From: CAZGSV01 sp964528605
GTDB lineage: Bacteria; Armatimonadota; Zipacnadia; CAZGSV01
DNA: 64,000 nt
Assembly (NCBI GenBank): GCA_964528605.1
Contig: CAZGSV010000008.1
Span: forward strand, 3,079-67,078
Reading direction: 5' to 3'
This document shows, piece after piece, positions 1-7,950 of this stretch; the first letter of the stretch is position 1, and every line of letters begins with the position of its first letter. Made by a program: the position numbers and the translations under genes. Below the pieces are notes generated by a model. It was not told where the DNA came from. It worked only from the letters and a program-made list of their open reading frames with translations, and searched no databases.

Positions 1-144
1 AACATGCAGAGCGACCCGCGCAACCTGCAGAGAGCCATCATGGGTGAGCCCATCGGCACCCTGATCTCCGCCCTCGCTCCGCCGGCCTACGCTCGTTCCT
101 CGGCCGCCCCTCCTGTCGGCCGAGGCGCTAGGAGGGGAAAGTGA
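1..144 (+). CDS. pyrH: UMP kinase, C-terminal end (partial)
   Basis: Only the last 47 codons are in the window. The stretch 'NLQRAIMGEPIGTLIS' matches the C-terminal strand of bacterial UMP kinase (UMP to UDP in pyrimidine synthesis), which normally ends in a similar '...LRAVxGExxGTLIS'. A tail of about 28 residues (ALAPPAYARSS...RGK) follows and is not part of the usual family end. The stop codon TGA (142-144) shares one base with the next ATG (TGATG), so the gene is probably translationally coupled to frr. The order pyrH-frr-uppS is common in bacteria and supports the call. The enzyme core lies outside the window. Confidence 0.8.
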   Translation, partial: NMQSDPRNLQRAIMGEPIGTLISALAPPAYARSSAAPPVGRGARRGK

Positions 145-707
145 TGACCGACACCAAGCCCATCTTGCGCGAAACCGAAGAACGCATGGGGCACGCGGTC
201 GAAGCCCTGGAGCGCGACCTGCGGCTCGTCCGCACCGGCCGCGCCGACATCGGCCTGCTCGACCAAGTGCGCGTGCAATACTACGGTGACAAGATGCCGC
301 TGCACCATCTCGCTACCCTCTCCACCCCTGACCCCCGCACCATCGCCATCACGCCCTGGGACAAGAACATCACCGAAGACATCGCCCGCGCCATCGCCGC
401 TGCGGAACTGGGCCTCAACCCGATCACGGAGGGCAATCTCATCCGCGTCCCCATACCTCCCCTCTCCAACGAACGCCGTCAGGAACTGGCCAAGGCCGCG
501 GGCAAGCGCGGCGAAGAGGCCAAGGTGATGGTGCGCAACATCCGCCGCGACGCGGTCGAGAGGATCCGCGCGCTGGAGCGCGACTCGGAACTCTCCGAGG
601 ACGAGTCCAAGCGCGTCCAGAACGAGATTCAACGCCTCACCGAGCGCTACACCGAGAAGTCGGACACCCTGGTCGAGGCCAAGAAAAAAGACCTGACCAC
701 GCTGTGA
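144..707 (+). CDS. frr: Ribosome recycling factor
   Basis: This 187-residue protein has the family's normal length. RRF works with EF-G in the cytoplasm to split post-termination ribosomes. Visible family features are 'LRLVRTGRADIGLLDQVRVQYYG', a central 'ITPWDKN' and a long basic C-terminal helical arm with 'IPPLSNERRQELAK' and 'VRNIRRDAVERI'. I chose ATG 144 over GTG 141 because it lies 8 bases after GGAGG at 131-135 and overlaps the pyrH stop by one base. The gene lies between pyrH and uppS on the same strand. Confidence 0.97.
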   Translation: MTDTKPILRETEERMGHAVEALERDLRLVRTGRADIGLLDQVRVQYYGDKMPLHHLATLSTPDPRTIAITPWDKNITEDIARAIAAAELGLNPITEGNLIRVPIPPLSNERRQELAKAAGKRGEEAKVMVRNIRRDAVERIRALERDSELSEDESKRVQNEIQRLTERYTEKSDTLVEAKKKDLTTL

Positions 708-735
708 TCGGGTCGAGGGGGGCGTTCCGCCTCCA

Positions 736-1503
736 GTGACTATGCGCCCCGATACCTCTCCTGCCACCGACAGCCCGCAGGCGCCGGCGCCCCTGCCGAG
801 ACATGTGGCCATCATTATGGACGGCAACGGCCGTTGGGCTCAGGCGCGCGGCCTCTCTCGGATTGAGGGGCATCGCGCGGGCCATCTCGCGGTCAGGGGG
901 ATCGTGCGCGCCGCCTCCGACCTCGGCATCCAGGCTCTTACCCTGTACACCTTCTCCTCCGAGAACTGGCGCCGGCCACCTGAGGAAGTAGAAGCCCTCA
1001 TGCTCATGATCGAGGCGGTGGCGCGCCTGGAGATTGACGAACTCGACCGCGAGAACGTGCGTATCATCATCTCCGGCGACCGCGCCGCCCTGCCTCCCTC
1101 GCTGCAGCAGGAACTCGAGCGGGACATGGCGCTCACGGCCGACAACGCCGGCCTCACCCTCAACCTCGCAATCAACTACGGCGCGCGCGCCGAACTTGCC
1201 CGCGCCGCGCGGCAACTCGCTCACCAGGTCAAGCAAGGCCTGCTGGAGCCCGACGACATCGGCGAGGCTGCCGTGGAGGGGCAACTCTACACCGCCGGCC
1301 TCCCCGAAGTGGACCTGCTCATCCGCACCGGCGGCGAACAGCGCCTCTCCAACTTCCTTCTCTGGCAGAGCGCCTACACGGAGTTCTACTTCACGCCAGC
1401 GCTCTGGCCTGACTTCGGCAAGCCCGCCCTGCTCGCGGCCCTGGAGGAATTCGCCAGAAGGGAGCGCCGCTTTGGCGACACCGGCCCCCGCACGGCCCCG
1501 TGA
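736..1503 (+). CDS. uppS: Isoprenyl (undecaprenyl) diphosphate synthase
   Basis: Cis-prenyltransferase of 255 residues that condenses IPP onto farnesyl diphosphate to make the C55 lipid carrier for peptidoglycan and glycan assembly. All hallmark motifs are present: 'IIMDGNGRWA' with the catalytic Asp, 'GHRAG', 'TLYTFSSENWRRP', 'NYGARAEL' and the C-terminal 'DLLIRTGGEQRLSNFLLWQ' with the IPP-binding Arg residues. The start is GTG 736 or ATG 742; neither has a well-spaced ribosome site (GAGGGGGG ends at 721). The 3' end overlaps dxr by 32 bases. cdsA, often next in this gene order, is missing here. Confidence 0.95.
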   Translation: MTMRPDTSPATDSPQAPAPLPRHVAIIMDGNGRWAQARGLSRIEGHRAGHLAVRGIVRAASDLGIQALTLYTFSSENWRRPPEEVEALMLMIEAVARLEIDELDRENVRIIISGDRAALPPSLQQELERDMALTADNAGLTLNLAINYGARAELARAARQLAHQVKQGLLEPDDIGEAAVEGQLYTAGLPEVDLLIRTGGEQRLSNFLLWQSAYTEFYFTPALWPDFGKPALLAALEEFARRERRFGDTGPRTAP

Positions 1504-2644
1504 ACTGGCCCTCCTGGGCTCCACCGGCTCTATCGGCCAGCAGGCCCTCGAGGTAGTCCGCGCCCATCCCGACCGTCTGCGCGTCCACGCCTTGGTGGCC
1601 TCGCGCAGCATTCAACTCTTGGCCCACCAGTGCCGCGAGTTCTCGCCTCCGCTGGCCGTGGTCTCCGGAGAACAGCAGGCGCGCGAACTCGCTTCCCTGG
1701 TTCGCTCGTCTACCCGAGTGCTTTGGGGGGACGAAGGTCTGCAAGCCGCCACTACGGCCACTGAGGTTGACGTTGTCCTGCTTGCCATAACCGGCTTCGC
1801 CGCGGTCCGCCCGGCCCTATGGGCGGCGCAGGCCGGCAAACTACTTGCCCTAGCCAGCAAGGAAGCCCTGGTCGCTGCCGGCCATCTGCTGACGCGCGCC
1901 CTGGCCGAAGGCGGCGGCGCCATTGTGCCGGTTGATAGCGAGCACAGCGCCCTTTACCAGTTGCTCCAGGGCCGGGAGCGCGCCGAAGTCCGCAGTTTGG
2001 TCCTCACAGCCTCCGGAGGTGCCCTGCGGGACCTGCCGCTCCCCGAGGTTCGTCAGGCCATCCCCGAGCAGGCGCTTCGGCACCCAACATGGCAAATGGG
2101 GCCGAAGGTGACGATTGACTCCGCCAGCCTAATGAACAAAGCCCTCGAGATCATAGAGGCCAAGTGGCTGTTTGGTTTTGACTTGCCCCAAATACGGGTA
2201 GTAATCCATCCGCAGAGCGTTGTTCATTCGCTGGTCGAGTTGGTGGACGGCGCATACCTCGTGCACCTAGGGCTGCCCGATATGAGAGTCCCCATCCAGT
2301 ACGCCCTGCTGCCTGAGCGGGCCCCCTCCCCGCCCGGCCTGCTCGACCTATGTACCTTGTCCGCTCTCACTTTCCAGCAGCCAGACAGAGAGCGCTACCC
2401 GTGCCTGCAACTCGGCTATCGCGCCGCGGAGGAGGGCGGTTGCGCCCCCGCCGTGCTCAACGCCGCCAACGAGCAAGCCGTCGGCCTCTTCCTCGAACGC
2501 CGCATTCCCTTCGGGCGCATCCACGATCTGGTGGCCGCTGCCCTCGACCGCAATCCCCATTCCGATCCCAGCCCCGACCTCGACACCCTCACCCGCGCGG
2601 ACGCCTGGGGGCGGCAGTTCGTGCTTGGGGCGGTGGCGCAGTGA
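1472..2644 (+). CDS. dxr: 1-deoxy-D-xylulose 5-phosphate reductoisomerase
   Basis: This 390-residue enzyme makes MEP from DXP using NADPH and a divalent metal, the committed step of the non-mevalonate isoprenoid pathway. It shows the NADPH-binding 'LLGSTGSIGQQAL' close to the N-terminus, the metal site 'PVDSEHSALYQLL', 'LTASGGALRDLP', and the substrate loop 'HPTWQMGPKVTIDSASLMNK'. No ATG precedes the Rossmann motif closely. TTG 1472 gives a normal N-terminus and sits 7 bases after AAGGGAG (1458-1464), inside the end of uppS. The last bases form a GTGA overlap with rseP, which suggests one transcript with coupled translation. Confidence 0.95.
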   Translation: MATPAPARPRELALLGSTGSIGQQALEVVRAHPDRLRVHALVASRSIQLLAHQCREFSPPLAVVSGEQQARELASLVRSSTRVLWGDEGLQAATTATEVDVVLLAITGFAAVRPALWAAQAGKLLALASKEALVAAGHLLTRALAEGGGAIVPVDSEHSALYQLLQGRERAEVRSLVLTASGGALRDLPLPEVRQAIPEQALRHPTWQMGPKVTIDSASLMNKALEIIEAKWLFGFDLPQIRVVIHPQSVVHSLVELVDGAYLVHLGLPDMRVPIQYALLPERAPSPPGLLDLCTLSALTFQQPDRERYPCLQLGYRAAEEGGCAPAVLNAANEQAVGLFLERRIPFGRIHDLVAAALDRNPHSDPSPDLDTLTRADAWGRQFVLGAVAQ

Positions 2645-3831
2645 GCGGGGTCATGGAGGCGCGGCTCATCACCGTAGTCTCCTTCATGGCCGTCATTGGC
2701 GCCGTGGTCTTCGCCCACGAGTTCGGCCACTTCATAATGGCCAAGAAGGCGCGCATTCCCGTTCACATTTTCGCTCTCGGGTTCGGGCCTGCGCTGCTGA
2801 AGTTCAAGCGCGGCGAAACGATGTACCGCCTCAACCTCCTGCCTCTAGGAGGCTACGTGCAGATCGCCGGCATGGAGCCGGACGACATAGACCACCCCCA
2901 AGGCTTCAACACCAAGTCGCCGGGTTGGCGCATCGCCATCCTCACGGCCGGCGCCGCCATGAACCTGGTGCTCGCCTTCCTCATCTTCTGCGTGGTCGGC
3001 ATGGGCTGGGGCATCTCCACCAATCCCACCAGCACCATCTCCCGCGTCATACCCGGCAAGGGTGCCGACAAGGCCAACCTGCGGCCCGGCGACACCATCA
3101 CCGGTGTGGGCGACATGTCCCACATGGAGCGCACCACGGACGTAGAGAAGATCCGCAAGTTCGTCGCCGCCAGGCCCTTCGGATATGTGCAGTTGCTGAT
3201 CCGCCGCGGGCGGCGCGAATTCTCCAAGCAGGTGGAGACCAGCAGTGAGAAGGAGATCGTGCCCAAGGAGATTGCCCCCACGGCCCCCCCGGCGGGCTCG
3301 ACCTCGAGCCTGGAGTGGACGGGCCGGTGGTTCAAGATCAAGAAGGTGCAACTGGTGCGCCAGGAGATTGGCCTCGTCGGTGTCGTGTGGGTCATGGGCA
3401 GGACCAAGCGCGTAGGGCCTCTCGCTGCCATTGGCCACGGCCTTACCGCCACCGTGGAAACCACCGGCACCGTAATCCTGGGGCTGCAATCCATCGTCCG
3501 CGGGGAAGTGCCCGTGAAGGACGCGGTCTACGGGCCGCTCGGCATCGCTCAGATGGTAGGCGAGCAGGCAAAAACCCAGTTCGTCAACTTGCTGAGCATG
3601 CTCGGCATTATCTCCGTCGTGCTCGCCGTGATGAACCTCATGCCGTTCCCCGCGCTCGACGGCGGTCGCAATGCGTTCATCTTCCTCGAGATCGTTCTCG
3701 GCTGGTTCCGGCGCAAGCCCATAGACCCCCGCAAGGAGGCCTACATCCACCTCGCCGGCTTCATCATCCTGCTGATTCTGCTGGTGGTGTTGACGGCCAA
3801 CGATCTGCTCCGCATCGTCGGTTCGCCCTGA
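2641..3831 (+). CDS. rseP: Site-2 intramembrane zinc metalloprotease (RseP/RasP-type)
   Basis: Polytopic inner-membrane protease of about 396 residues that cuts transmembrane segments of anti-sigma factors or signal peptides. The zinc motif 'HEFGH' is in the first membrane helix (about residue 26). A central PDZ domain contains 'LRPGDTITGVGDM'. The second metal-ligand motif 'MPFPALDGGRN' is near residue 338 in a C-terminal helix, followed by a last hydrophobic helix. The start is GTG 2641, overlapping the dxr stop, or ATG 2653. The dxr-rseP-ispG order is typical. The substrate cannot be read from this window; no anti-sigma factor gene is visible. Confidence 0.93.
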   Translation: MSGVMEARLITVVSFMAVIGAVVFAHEFGHFIMAKKARIPVHIFALGFGPALLKFKRGETMYRLNLLPLGGYVQIAGMEPDDIDHPQGFNTKSPGWRIAILTAGAAMNLVLAFLIFCVVGMGWGISTNPTSTISRVIPGKGADKANLRPGDTITGVGDMSHMERTTDVEKIRKFVAARPFGYVQLLIRRGRREFSKQVETSSEKEIVPKEIAPTAPPAGSTSSLEWTGRWFKIKKVQLVRQEIGLVGVVWVMGRTKRVGPLAAIGHGLTATVETTGTVILGLQSIVRGEVPVKDAVYGPLGIAQMVGEQAKTQFVNLLSMLGIISVVLAVMNLMPFPALDGGRNAFIFLEIVLGWFRRKPIDPRKEAYIHLAGFIILLILLVVLTANDLLRIVGSP

Positions 3832-4922
3832 TGCGCCCGCCGCAGCGCCGCACACGCCGCGTGCAAGTCAGAGGCCTCGGCCTCGGGGGCGGCGAGCCCG
3901 TGCGCGTGCAAGCCATGACCAAGACCGACACGCGCGACACCCAGGCCACCCTGGTGCAGATCCAGGCCCTCGAAGTGGCCGGGGCCGAGATAATCCGACT
4001 GGCCGTGCCCGACCAGGAAAGCGTCGCTTCGCTGGCGCGCCTGCGAGCCCATACCGACAGCCCCCTAGTCGCCGACGTTCACTTCGACCACCGCCTGGCT
4101 ATCGCCGCCCTTGAGGCCGGCGCCGACAAGGTCCGCCTCAACCCCGGCAACATCCCCGACCCCGCACGCCTGCGCCAAGTCGTGGAGGCCGCCAAGGGGC
4201 GCGGCGCCCCCATCCGCATCGGCATCAACAGCGGCTCGCTTCCCATGCGTCTGGTCCGCGAGCACGGCGGCCCCACGAGCGCCGCCATGGTTGCCGCCGC
4301 CGTGGAGACCGCCGCGCTCTTCGAAGAGTGGGCATTCTCCGACATCGTCGTCTCGCTCAAGTCCTCCTCGGTGACCGACACCATCGAGGCCAACCAACTG
4401 CTCGCCCAACAGGTTGACTACCCGATCCACCTCGGCGTCACCGCGGCCGGGCCCTTACCGCAGAGCGCGGTTCGCTCCTCGCTGGCGCTTGGGCCGCTGC
4501 TGATGCAGGGCATCGGCGACACCATCCGCGTCTCGGTCACGGGCGACCCTGGTGTGGAAGTCGAGGTCGCCTGGGAGATTCTGCAAGCCCTCGGACTCCG
4601 CCGTCGGGGTGCTCTGGTCGTCTCCTGCCCGACCTGCGCCCGCACGCGACATCCCGATCTGCCCTCCTTGGTCGAGCGCATCAAGGCCCGCCTGCAGCAG
4701 AAGGAGATCTCGTCCCCCCTCACCGTGGCCATCATGGGCTGCGAGGTCAACGGGCCGGGCGAAGCGCGCGAGGCCGACGTCGGCATCGCCCTCAGCAAGA
4801 CCGGGGCCCACTTGTTCCGGCAGGGCCGTGTCATTGCTCATCTTCCCATCGAGCACGCAGAGGATGCCCTGCTGGCCGAGGTGGATCGGCTCTCAAGCGA
4901 GCGCGCCGCGCGGGGCGACTGA
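3831..4922 (+). CDS. ispG: (E)-4-hydroxy-3-methylbut-2-enyl-diphosphate synthase
   Basis: This 363-residue iron-sulfur enzyme carries out the penultimate MEP-pathway step, the reductive conversion of MEcPP to HMBPP. The N-terminal TIM-barrel part carries 'VQAMTKTDTRDTQATLVQI', 'ADVHFDHRLA' and 'KVRLNPGN'. The C-terminal part has the cluster ligands in 'SCPTCARTR' (about residue 264) and 'GCEVNGPGEA' (about residue 303). ATG 3831 shares its A with the rseP stop (TGATG). The length matches the short bacterial form. dxr lies two genes upstream, so two MEP-pathway enzymes are in the same run. Confidence 0.96.
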   Translation: MRPPQRRTRRVQVRGLGLGGGEPVRVQAMTKTDTRDTQATLVQIQALEVAGAEIIRLAVPDQESVASLARLRAHTDSPLVADVHFDHRLAIAALEAGADKVRLNPGNIPDPARLRQVVEAAKGRGAPIRIGINSGSLPMRLVREHGGPTSAAMVAAAVETAALFEEWAFSDIVVSLKSSSVTDTIEANQLLAQQVDYPIHLGVTAAGPLPQSAVRSSLALGPLLMQGIGDTIRVSVTGDPGVEVEVAWEILQALGLRRRGALVVSCPTCARTRHPDLPSLVERIKARLQQKEISSPLTVAIMGCEVNGPGEAREADVGIALSKTGAHLFRQGRVIAHLPIEHAEDALLAEVDRLSSERAARGD

Positions 4923-4927
4923 GCGTC

Positions 4928-5746
4928 GTGAGCCCTCTGCCGCTTTGGCTACTCGCATGCGCCATCGCCGGCGCCACGGCGGTCGTGGGCGCCGAGGCCC
5001 TGGTGCGCCTGCCCCGCTTTCAGGCGGTCAACTACCTCGGCAAGACAATCCCAACCGCCTACGGCACAGGGGGGGCAGGCGCGCAGGTGCTCGCGGTGTT
5101 GATGTTCGCCGCGGTCGGGATGCGGGTAGCGCGGCCGGTGGCGCTGATGTCCCTTGGCCTGGCTGCGCTCTGTCTGCTCGGGCTGACGGACGACCTCTTC
5201 GGGCGTGGTGGGCCCTTCGGCCTCAGAGGGCACGTGAGGGTTCTCTTCAAGGAACGGCGCGTCACCACGGGCGTGCTGAAGTTGCTTCTGGGAGGGGGCG
5301 CTTGCCTGGCTGTGGGCCTCGCGCTGCGGCCCGGATCTCCTTGGCAGGGAGTGGCGGATGGCCTGCTCCTGGCCTCTTTCGCCAATCTTCTCAACCTGCT
5401 AGACCGCCGGCCGGGCCGGGTCCAGAAGGTGTTCGTCGTGGGCCTGGCCGCTGCGGTGTTGCTGAAAGGCTGGCGCGGCCTTGCGCCGATGCTGCCGTTT
5501 GCGGCGGCGATGCTCGCCTTTCTCCCCGAGGACGTGGCGGGGCTGAAGATGATGGGCGACGCGGGCTCTAACGCGACGGGCTTCGCGCTCGCGTTCCTGC
5601 TGCTTGACGCCCCGCTCTACGGGCGTTTGACCGCCCTCGCCCTGGCGCTGGCCCTCAACCTGGCCTCGGAGCGGTACTCGTTCACGCACATAATCGAGCG
5701 CAACCGCGTTCTGCGTTTCCTGGACAGGACGCCCGGCACACAATGA
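4928..5746 (+). CDS. MraY/WecA-like UDP-sugar:polyprenyl-phosphate transferase family protein
   Basis: This 272-residue polytopic membrane protein belongs to glycosyltransferase family 4 (the MraY/WecA group), whose members transfer sugar-1-phosphate onto a polyprenyl phosphate. The catalytic-type motifs are visible: 'GLTDDLFG' (Asp-Asp), 'NLLNLLDRRPGR' and 'MMGDAGSNATGF'; near the start 'VNYLGKTIPTAYG' matches the family's substrate loop. It is shorter than MraY (about 320-360 residues) and resembles the short MraY-like proteins of some phyla. GTG 4928 lies 5 bases after the ispG stop. Because uppS, which makes the lipid carrier, is upstream, a role in envelope glycan synthesis is likely. 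The substrate is unknown. Confidence 0.85.
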   Translation: MSPLPLWLLACAIAGATAVVGAEALVRLPRFQAVNYLGKTIPTAYGTGGAGAQVLAVLMFAAVGMRVARPVALMSLGLAALCLLGLTDDLFGRGGPFGLRGHVRVLFKERRVTTGVLKLLLGGGACLAVGLALRPGSPWQGVADGLLLASFANLLNLLDRRPGRVQKVFVVGLAAAVLLKGWRGLAPMLPFAAAMLAFLPEDVAGLKMMGDAGSNATGFALAFLLLDAPLYGRLTALALALALNLASERYSFTHIIERNRVLRFLDRTPGTQ

Positions 5747-5866
5747 GACGCCCCCGTCGCAGCGGGGCCGTTAGCGCGCTCGCGCCTTGGGCATACTTCC
5801 TATGGCAGGCCGCCCGCCGCAGAGCGTGGCGGACAGGGCCCGGGCGGCCCTGAGGAGGAGTAGCAC

Positions 5867-6442
5867 ATGAGACTTGGGCAGCCCTGCGCTCGCAGGGCCT
5901 TTACGCTCATAGAACTCCTGGTGGTGATCGCCATCATCACGATCCTGGCAGGCATGTTGCTGCCTGTGTTTGCGCAGGCGCGCGAGGCCGCCAGGCAGAT
6001 CAACTGCGTCAGTAACCAGCGCCAGATCAGCATGGCGCTCATGATGTACGCGAACGATTACTCCGATAGGTTGCCGCCGGCCGGGGTTACCAACGGCACC
6101 TTCTGGTGGCAGCAGATGGGCACTTACATCAATGACGAGCGCCTTCTCGTCTGTCGCAGCGCCGTGGTACGCCACGAGTACAACAAACCGACCTACGGGT
6201 TTGACGTTCTCCTGCGCGGGGAGAGCCTGGGCGCGGCCGAAATCCTACCTGGGGCCTCCGCGGGCACCATCGCGTTCGGTGATTACGACCGCATTGACGC
6301 CGCCGACCCTTGCCTCTTCGACCCGATCATCCTCAAGATCAGCCCGCCCAAGTGGGCCAGGCGCCACCATGGCGGCGCCGTCTATTCCTACATAGACGGC
6401 CACACCAAGTGGAGCCCGTCTCAGTTCGCCACCGAGGAATAA
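5867..6442 (+). CDS. Type II secretion/pilin-like pseudopilin with H-X9-DG C-terminus
   Basis: This 191-residue protein starts with a short basic leader, then 'RAFTLIELLVVIAIITILAG', the prepilin peptidase and N-methylation motif with Glu at +5. The helix continues as 'FAQAREAARQINCVSNQ', a signature of the large pseudopilin families of Armatimonadota and Planctomycetota. The C-terminus has the H-X9-DG motif ('HHGGAVYSYIDG'). ATG 5867 follows a strong AGGAGGAG by a normal distance. It stands alone, 120 bases after the housekeeping run. Such proteins are numerous per genome; the exported substrate or filament is unknown. Confidence 0.9.
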   Translation: MRLGQPCARRAFTLIELLVVIAIITILAGMLLPVFAQAREAARQINCVSNQRQISMALMMYANDYSDRLPPAGVTNGTFWWQQMGTYINDERLLVCRSAVVRHEYNKPTYGFDVLLRGESLGAAEILPGASAGTIAFGDYDRIDAADPCLFDPIILKISPPKWARRHHGGAVYSYIDGHTKWSPSQFATEE

Positions 6443-6468
6443 CCCCCCGGGACCAGTCCATTCCGTCC

Positions 6469-6538
6469 CAGTACGCACATCCAAGTACGTCCCCAATGTG
6501 CGTACTCGGTCGCAGTACGCACTTCTAAGTACGTCCCC
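6469..6538 (+). repeat. Two copies of a 26-base unit with hairpin potential
   Basis: Units at 6469-6494 and 6513-6538 differ at two positions; each runs from CAGTACGCAC to AAGTACGTCCCC. Bases 6470-6480 and 6496-6506 are perfect 11-base inverted repeats with a 15-base loop. The element lies between the pseudopilin and the GGDEF gene. GTACGTCCCC-type repeats recall the REP sequences mobilised by Y1 (REP-associated) transposases, but no such transposase is in the window. It may also act as a terminator for the pseudopilin gene. Confidence 0.75.
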
Positions 6539-6690
6539 GGAGGCGCGTAACTTCGGCAAGGGAACGGGCAGAGGATGCTTCTTGCGCGGGCGCTTTGCCA
6601 ATCCCGCGCGGCGCGGTAGGATTATCCGCACGAGAGAATCGGGTGGAGTAGGCTTGCTTCGGCTGGGGTACTAGGAGGGCCTGCGTAGAG

Positions 6691-7572
6691 ATGACCGACG
6701 TCTCAGGTTCGTTGGTGGTGGTGCTCGCCCAACTCGTGGACCTGCTGGGCGCGGACATCGCGCGCGGCGACGTGAGGCAGTTGGGGCCCGCCCTGGTTGA
6801 CCGCCTGCGCCAACTGACGGGCACCATCGAGGCCCTCTCACTGGGACGCTTGCAGGGGCGCATTCCGGTCTCCGGCAGGCTGGGCGATTCGCTCAAGAGG
6901 CTCCAGGGAGGGCTGCGGCAACTGGTGTCGCAAGTGGAGCAAGTCTCCAAGGGGGACTACTCCCGTCGGAGCCTAGAGATGGGGGACCTGTCGAGGGCGT
7001 TCCAGACCCTGTCGGCTGAGTTGCAGGCGGCGCGCACTCTGGCGGAGGAGCGGGCGCGGTCGCTCGAGCGTCTGGCCCGAGTGGATCCGCTCAGCAACAC
7101 CTACAACCGCCGTTTCTTCGAGGAGAACATTGAGGGCGAACTCGCCCGCGCCCGGCGCTACCAGAGGCCGCTCAGTCTGATGCTCGCGGACGTTGACCAC
7201 TTCAAGAGCATCAACGCCTCCTTCGGCAACTGGATCGGCGATGAAGTGCTGCGCGCCGTGGCCTCGGCGTTGACCGACAGCCTGCGGGCCGGCATTGACT
7301 GGGTGGCGCGCATCGGGCCGGATGACTTTGCCGCGGTGCTCCCGGAGACTGACGGCGCGGGGTGCAAGGTAGCAGTGGGGCGCATCTTCCAGGCCCTCAG
7401 GGCCGCGGACCTCAGGGCGGATGGGAAGTCCATTACCGCCTCCATCAGCGCCGGCGCCGTCTCCTTCAACGGCGGCCTCGATGTGCCGCAGGCGCGAGAG
7501 GCCCTCGACGTGCTGAACAAGCGCCTCTACCGCGCCAAGTCCGAGGGCGGCAGCCGCTGCTATTTCTCTTAA
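6691..7572 (+). CDS. GGDEF-domain protein with altered active site
   Basis: This 293-residue cytoplasmic protein has an N-terminal helical region of about 125 residues that looks HAMP-like ('IPVSGRLGDSLKRL...VEQVSKGDYSRR') and a C-terminal GGDEF domain ('DPLSNTYNRRFFEENI', 'LMLADVDHFKSINASFGN'). The signature loop reads 'RIGPDDFAAVLPE' instead of R-[YF]-GGDEF: the second Gly is Pro and the Glu is Asp. Gly and Glu at these places bind GTP and metal, so diguanylate cyclase activity is doubtful; it may act as a receptor or regulator. No transmembrane segment is visible. AGGAGGG lies upstream of ATG 6691 at a slightly long distance. Confidence 0.85.
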   Translation: MTDVSGSLVVVLAQLVDLLGADIARGDVRQLGPALVDRLRQLTGTIEALSLGRLQGRIPVSGRLGDSLKRLQGGLRQLVSQVEQVSKGDYSRRSLEMGDLSRAFQTLSAELQAARTLAEERARSLERLARVDPLSNTYNRRFFEENIEGELARARRYQRPLSLMLADVDHFKSINASFGNWIGDEVLRAVASALTDSLRAGIDWVARIGPDDFAAVLPETDGAGCKVAVGRIFQALRAADLRADGKSITASISAGAVSFNGGLDVPQAREALDVLNKRLYRAKSEGGSRCYFS

Positions 7573-7622
7573 CCGGATGCCGCGGGCGAGGCCTCCTTAT
7601 TCCTGCACGCGAGGAGAGCGAA

Positions 7623-7943
7623 ATGGGCACCGTTGACCGACCGGTGGCCGCGGAGGTCCAGGAGATGATCCAGTTCGCCCAAGGCGGCATCGTGAGCAAG
7701 ACCATAGTCGAGCGAGAGCAGTTCAGGTTCATCCTCTTCTGCATGGCGAAGGGGCAGGAACTAAGCGAGCACACCGCCTCGGTGCCCGCGACCATTCAGG
7801 TGGTGCGCGGTTCGGCCTCGGTCAAACTGGGTGAGACCACGCACCAGGCCAAGCCCGGCTCTTTCTTCTACATGCCCGCCGAACTGCCGCACGCCATCGT
7901 GGCGCAAGAGGACCTGGTGTTCGTGCTGGCGATGCTGGGATAG
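7623..7943 (+). CDS. Small single-domain cupin protein
   Basis: This 106-residue protein has cupin beta-barrel features: 'ELSEHTASVPATIQVVRGSASVKLG' (first motif, with His) and 'AKPGSFFYMPAELPHAIVAQ' (second motif, P-x-x-x-P-H). Family members bind a metal and act as small enzymes or ligand sensors; the ligand cannot be told from sequence. ATG 7623 follows GAGGAGAG (7611-7618). The gene is 50 bases after the GGDEF gene and 7 bases before the sialidase start, so the three may be co-transcribed. Confidence 0.8.
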   Translation: MGTVDRPVAAEVQEMIQFAQGGIVSKTIVEREQFRFILFCMAKGQELSEHTASVPATIQVVRGSASVKLGETTHQAKPGSFFYMPAELPHAIVAQEDLVFVLAMLG

Positions 7944-7950
7944 GCGCGCC

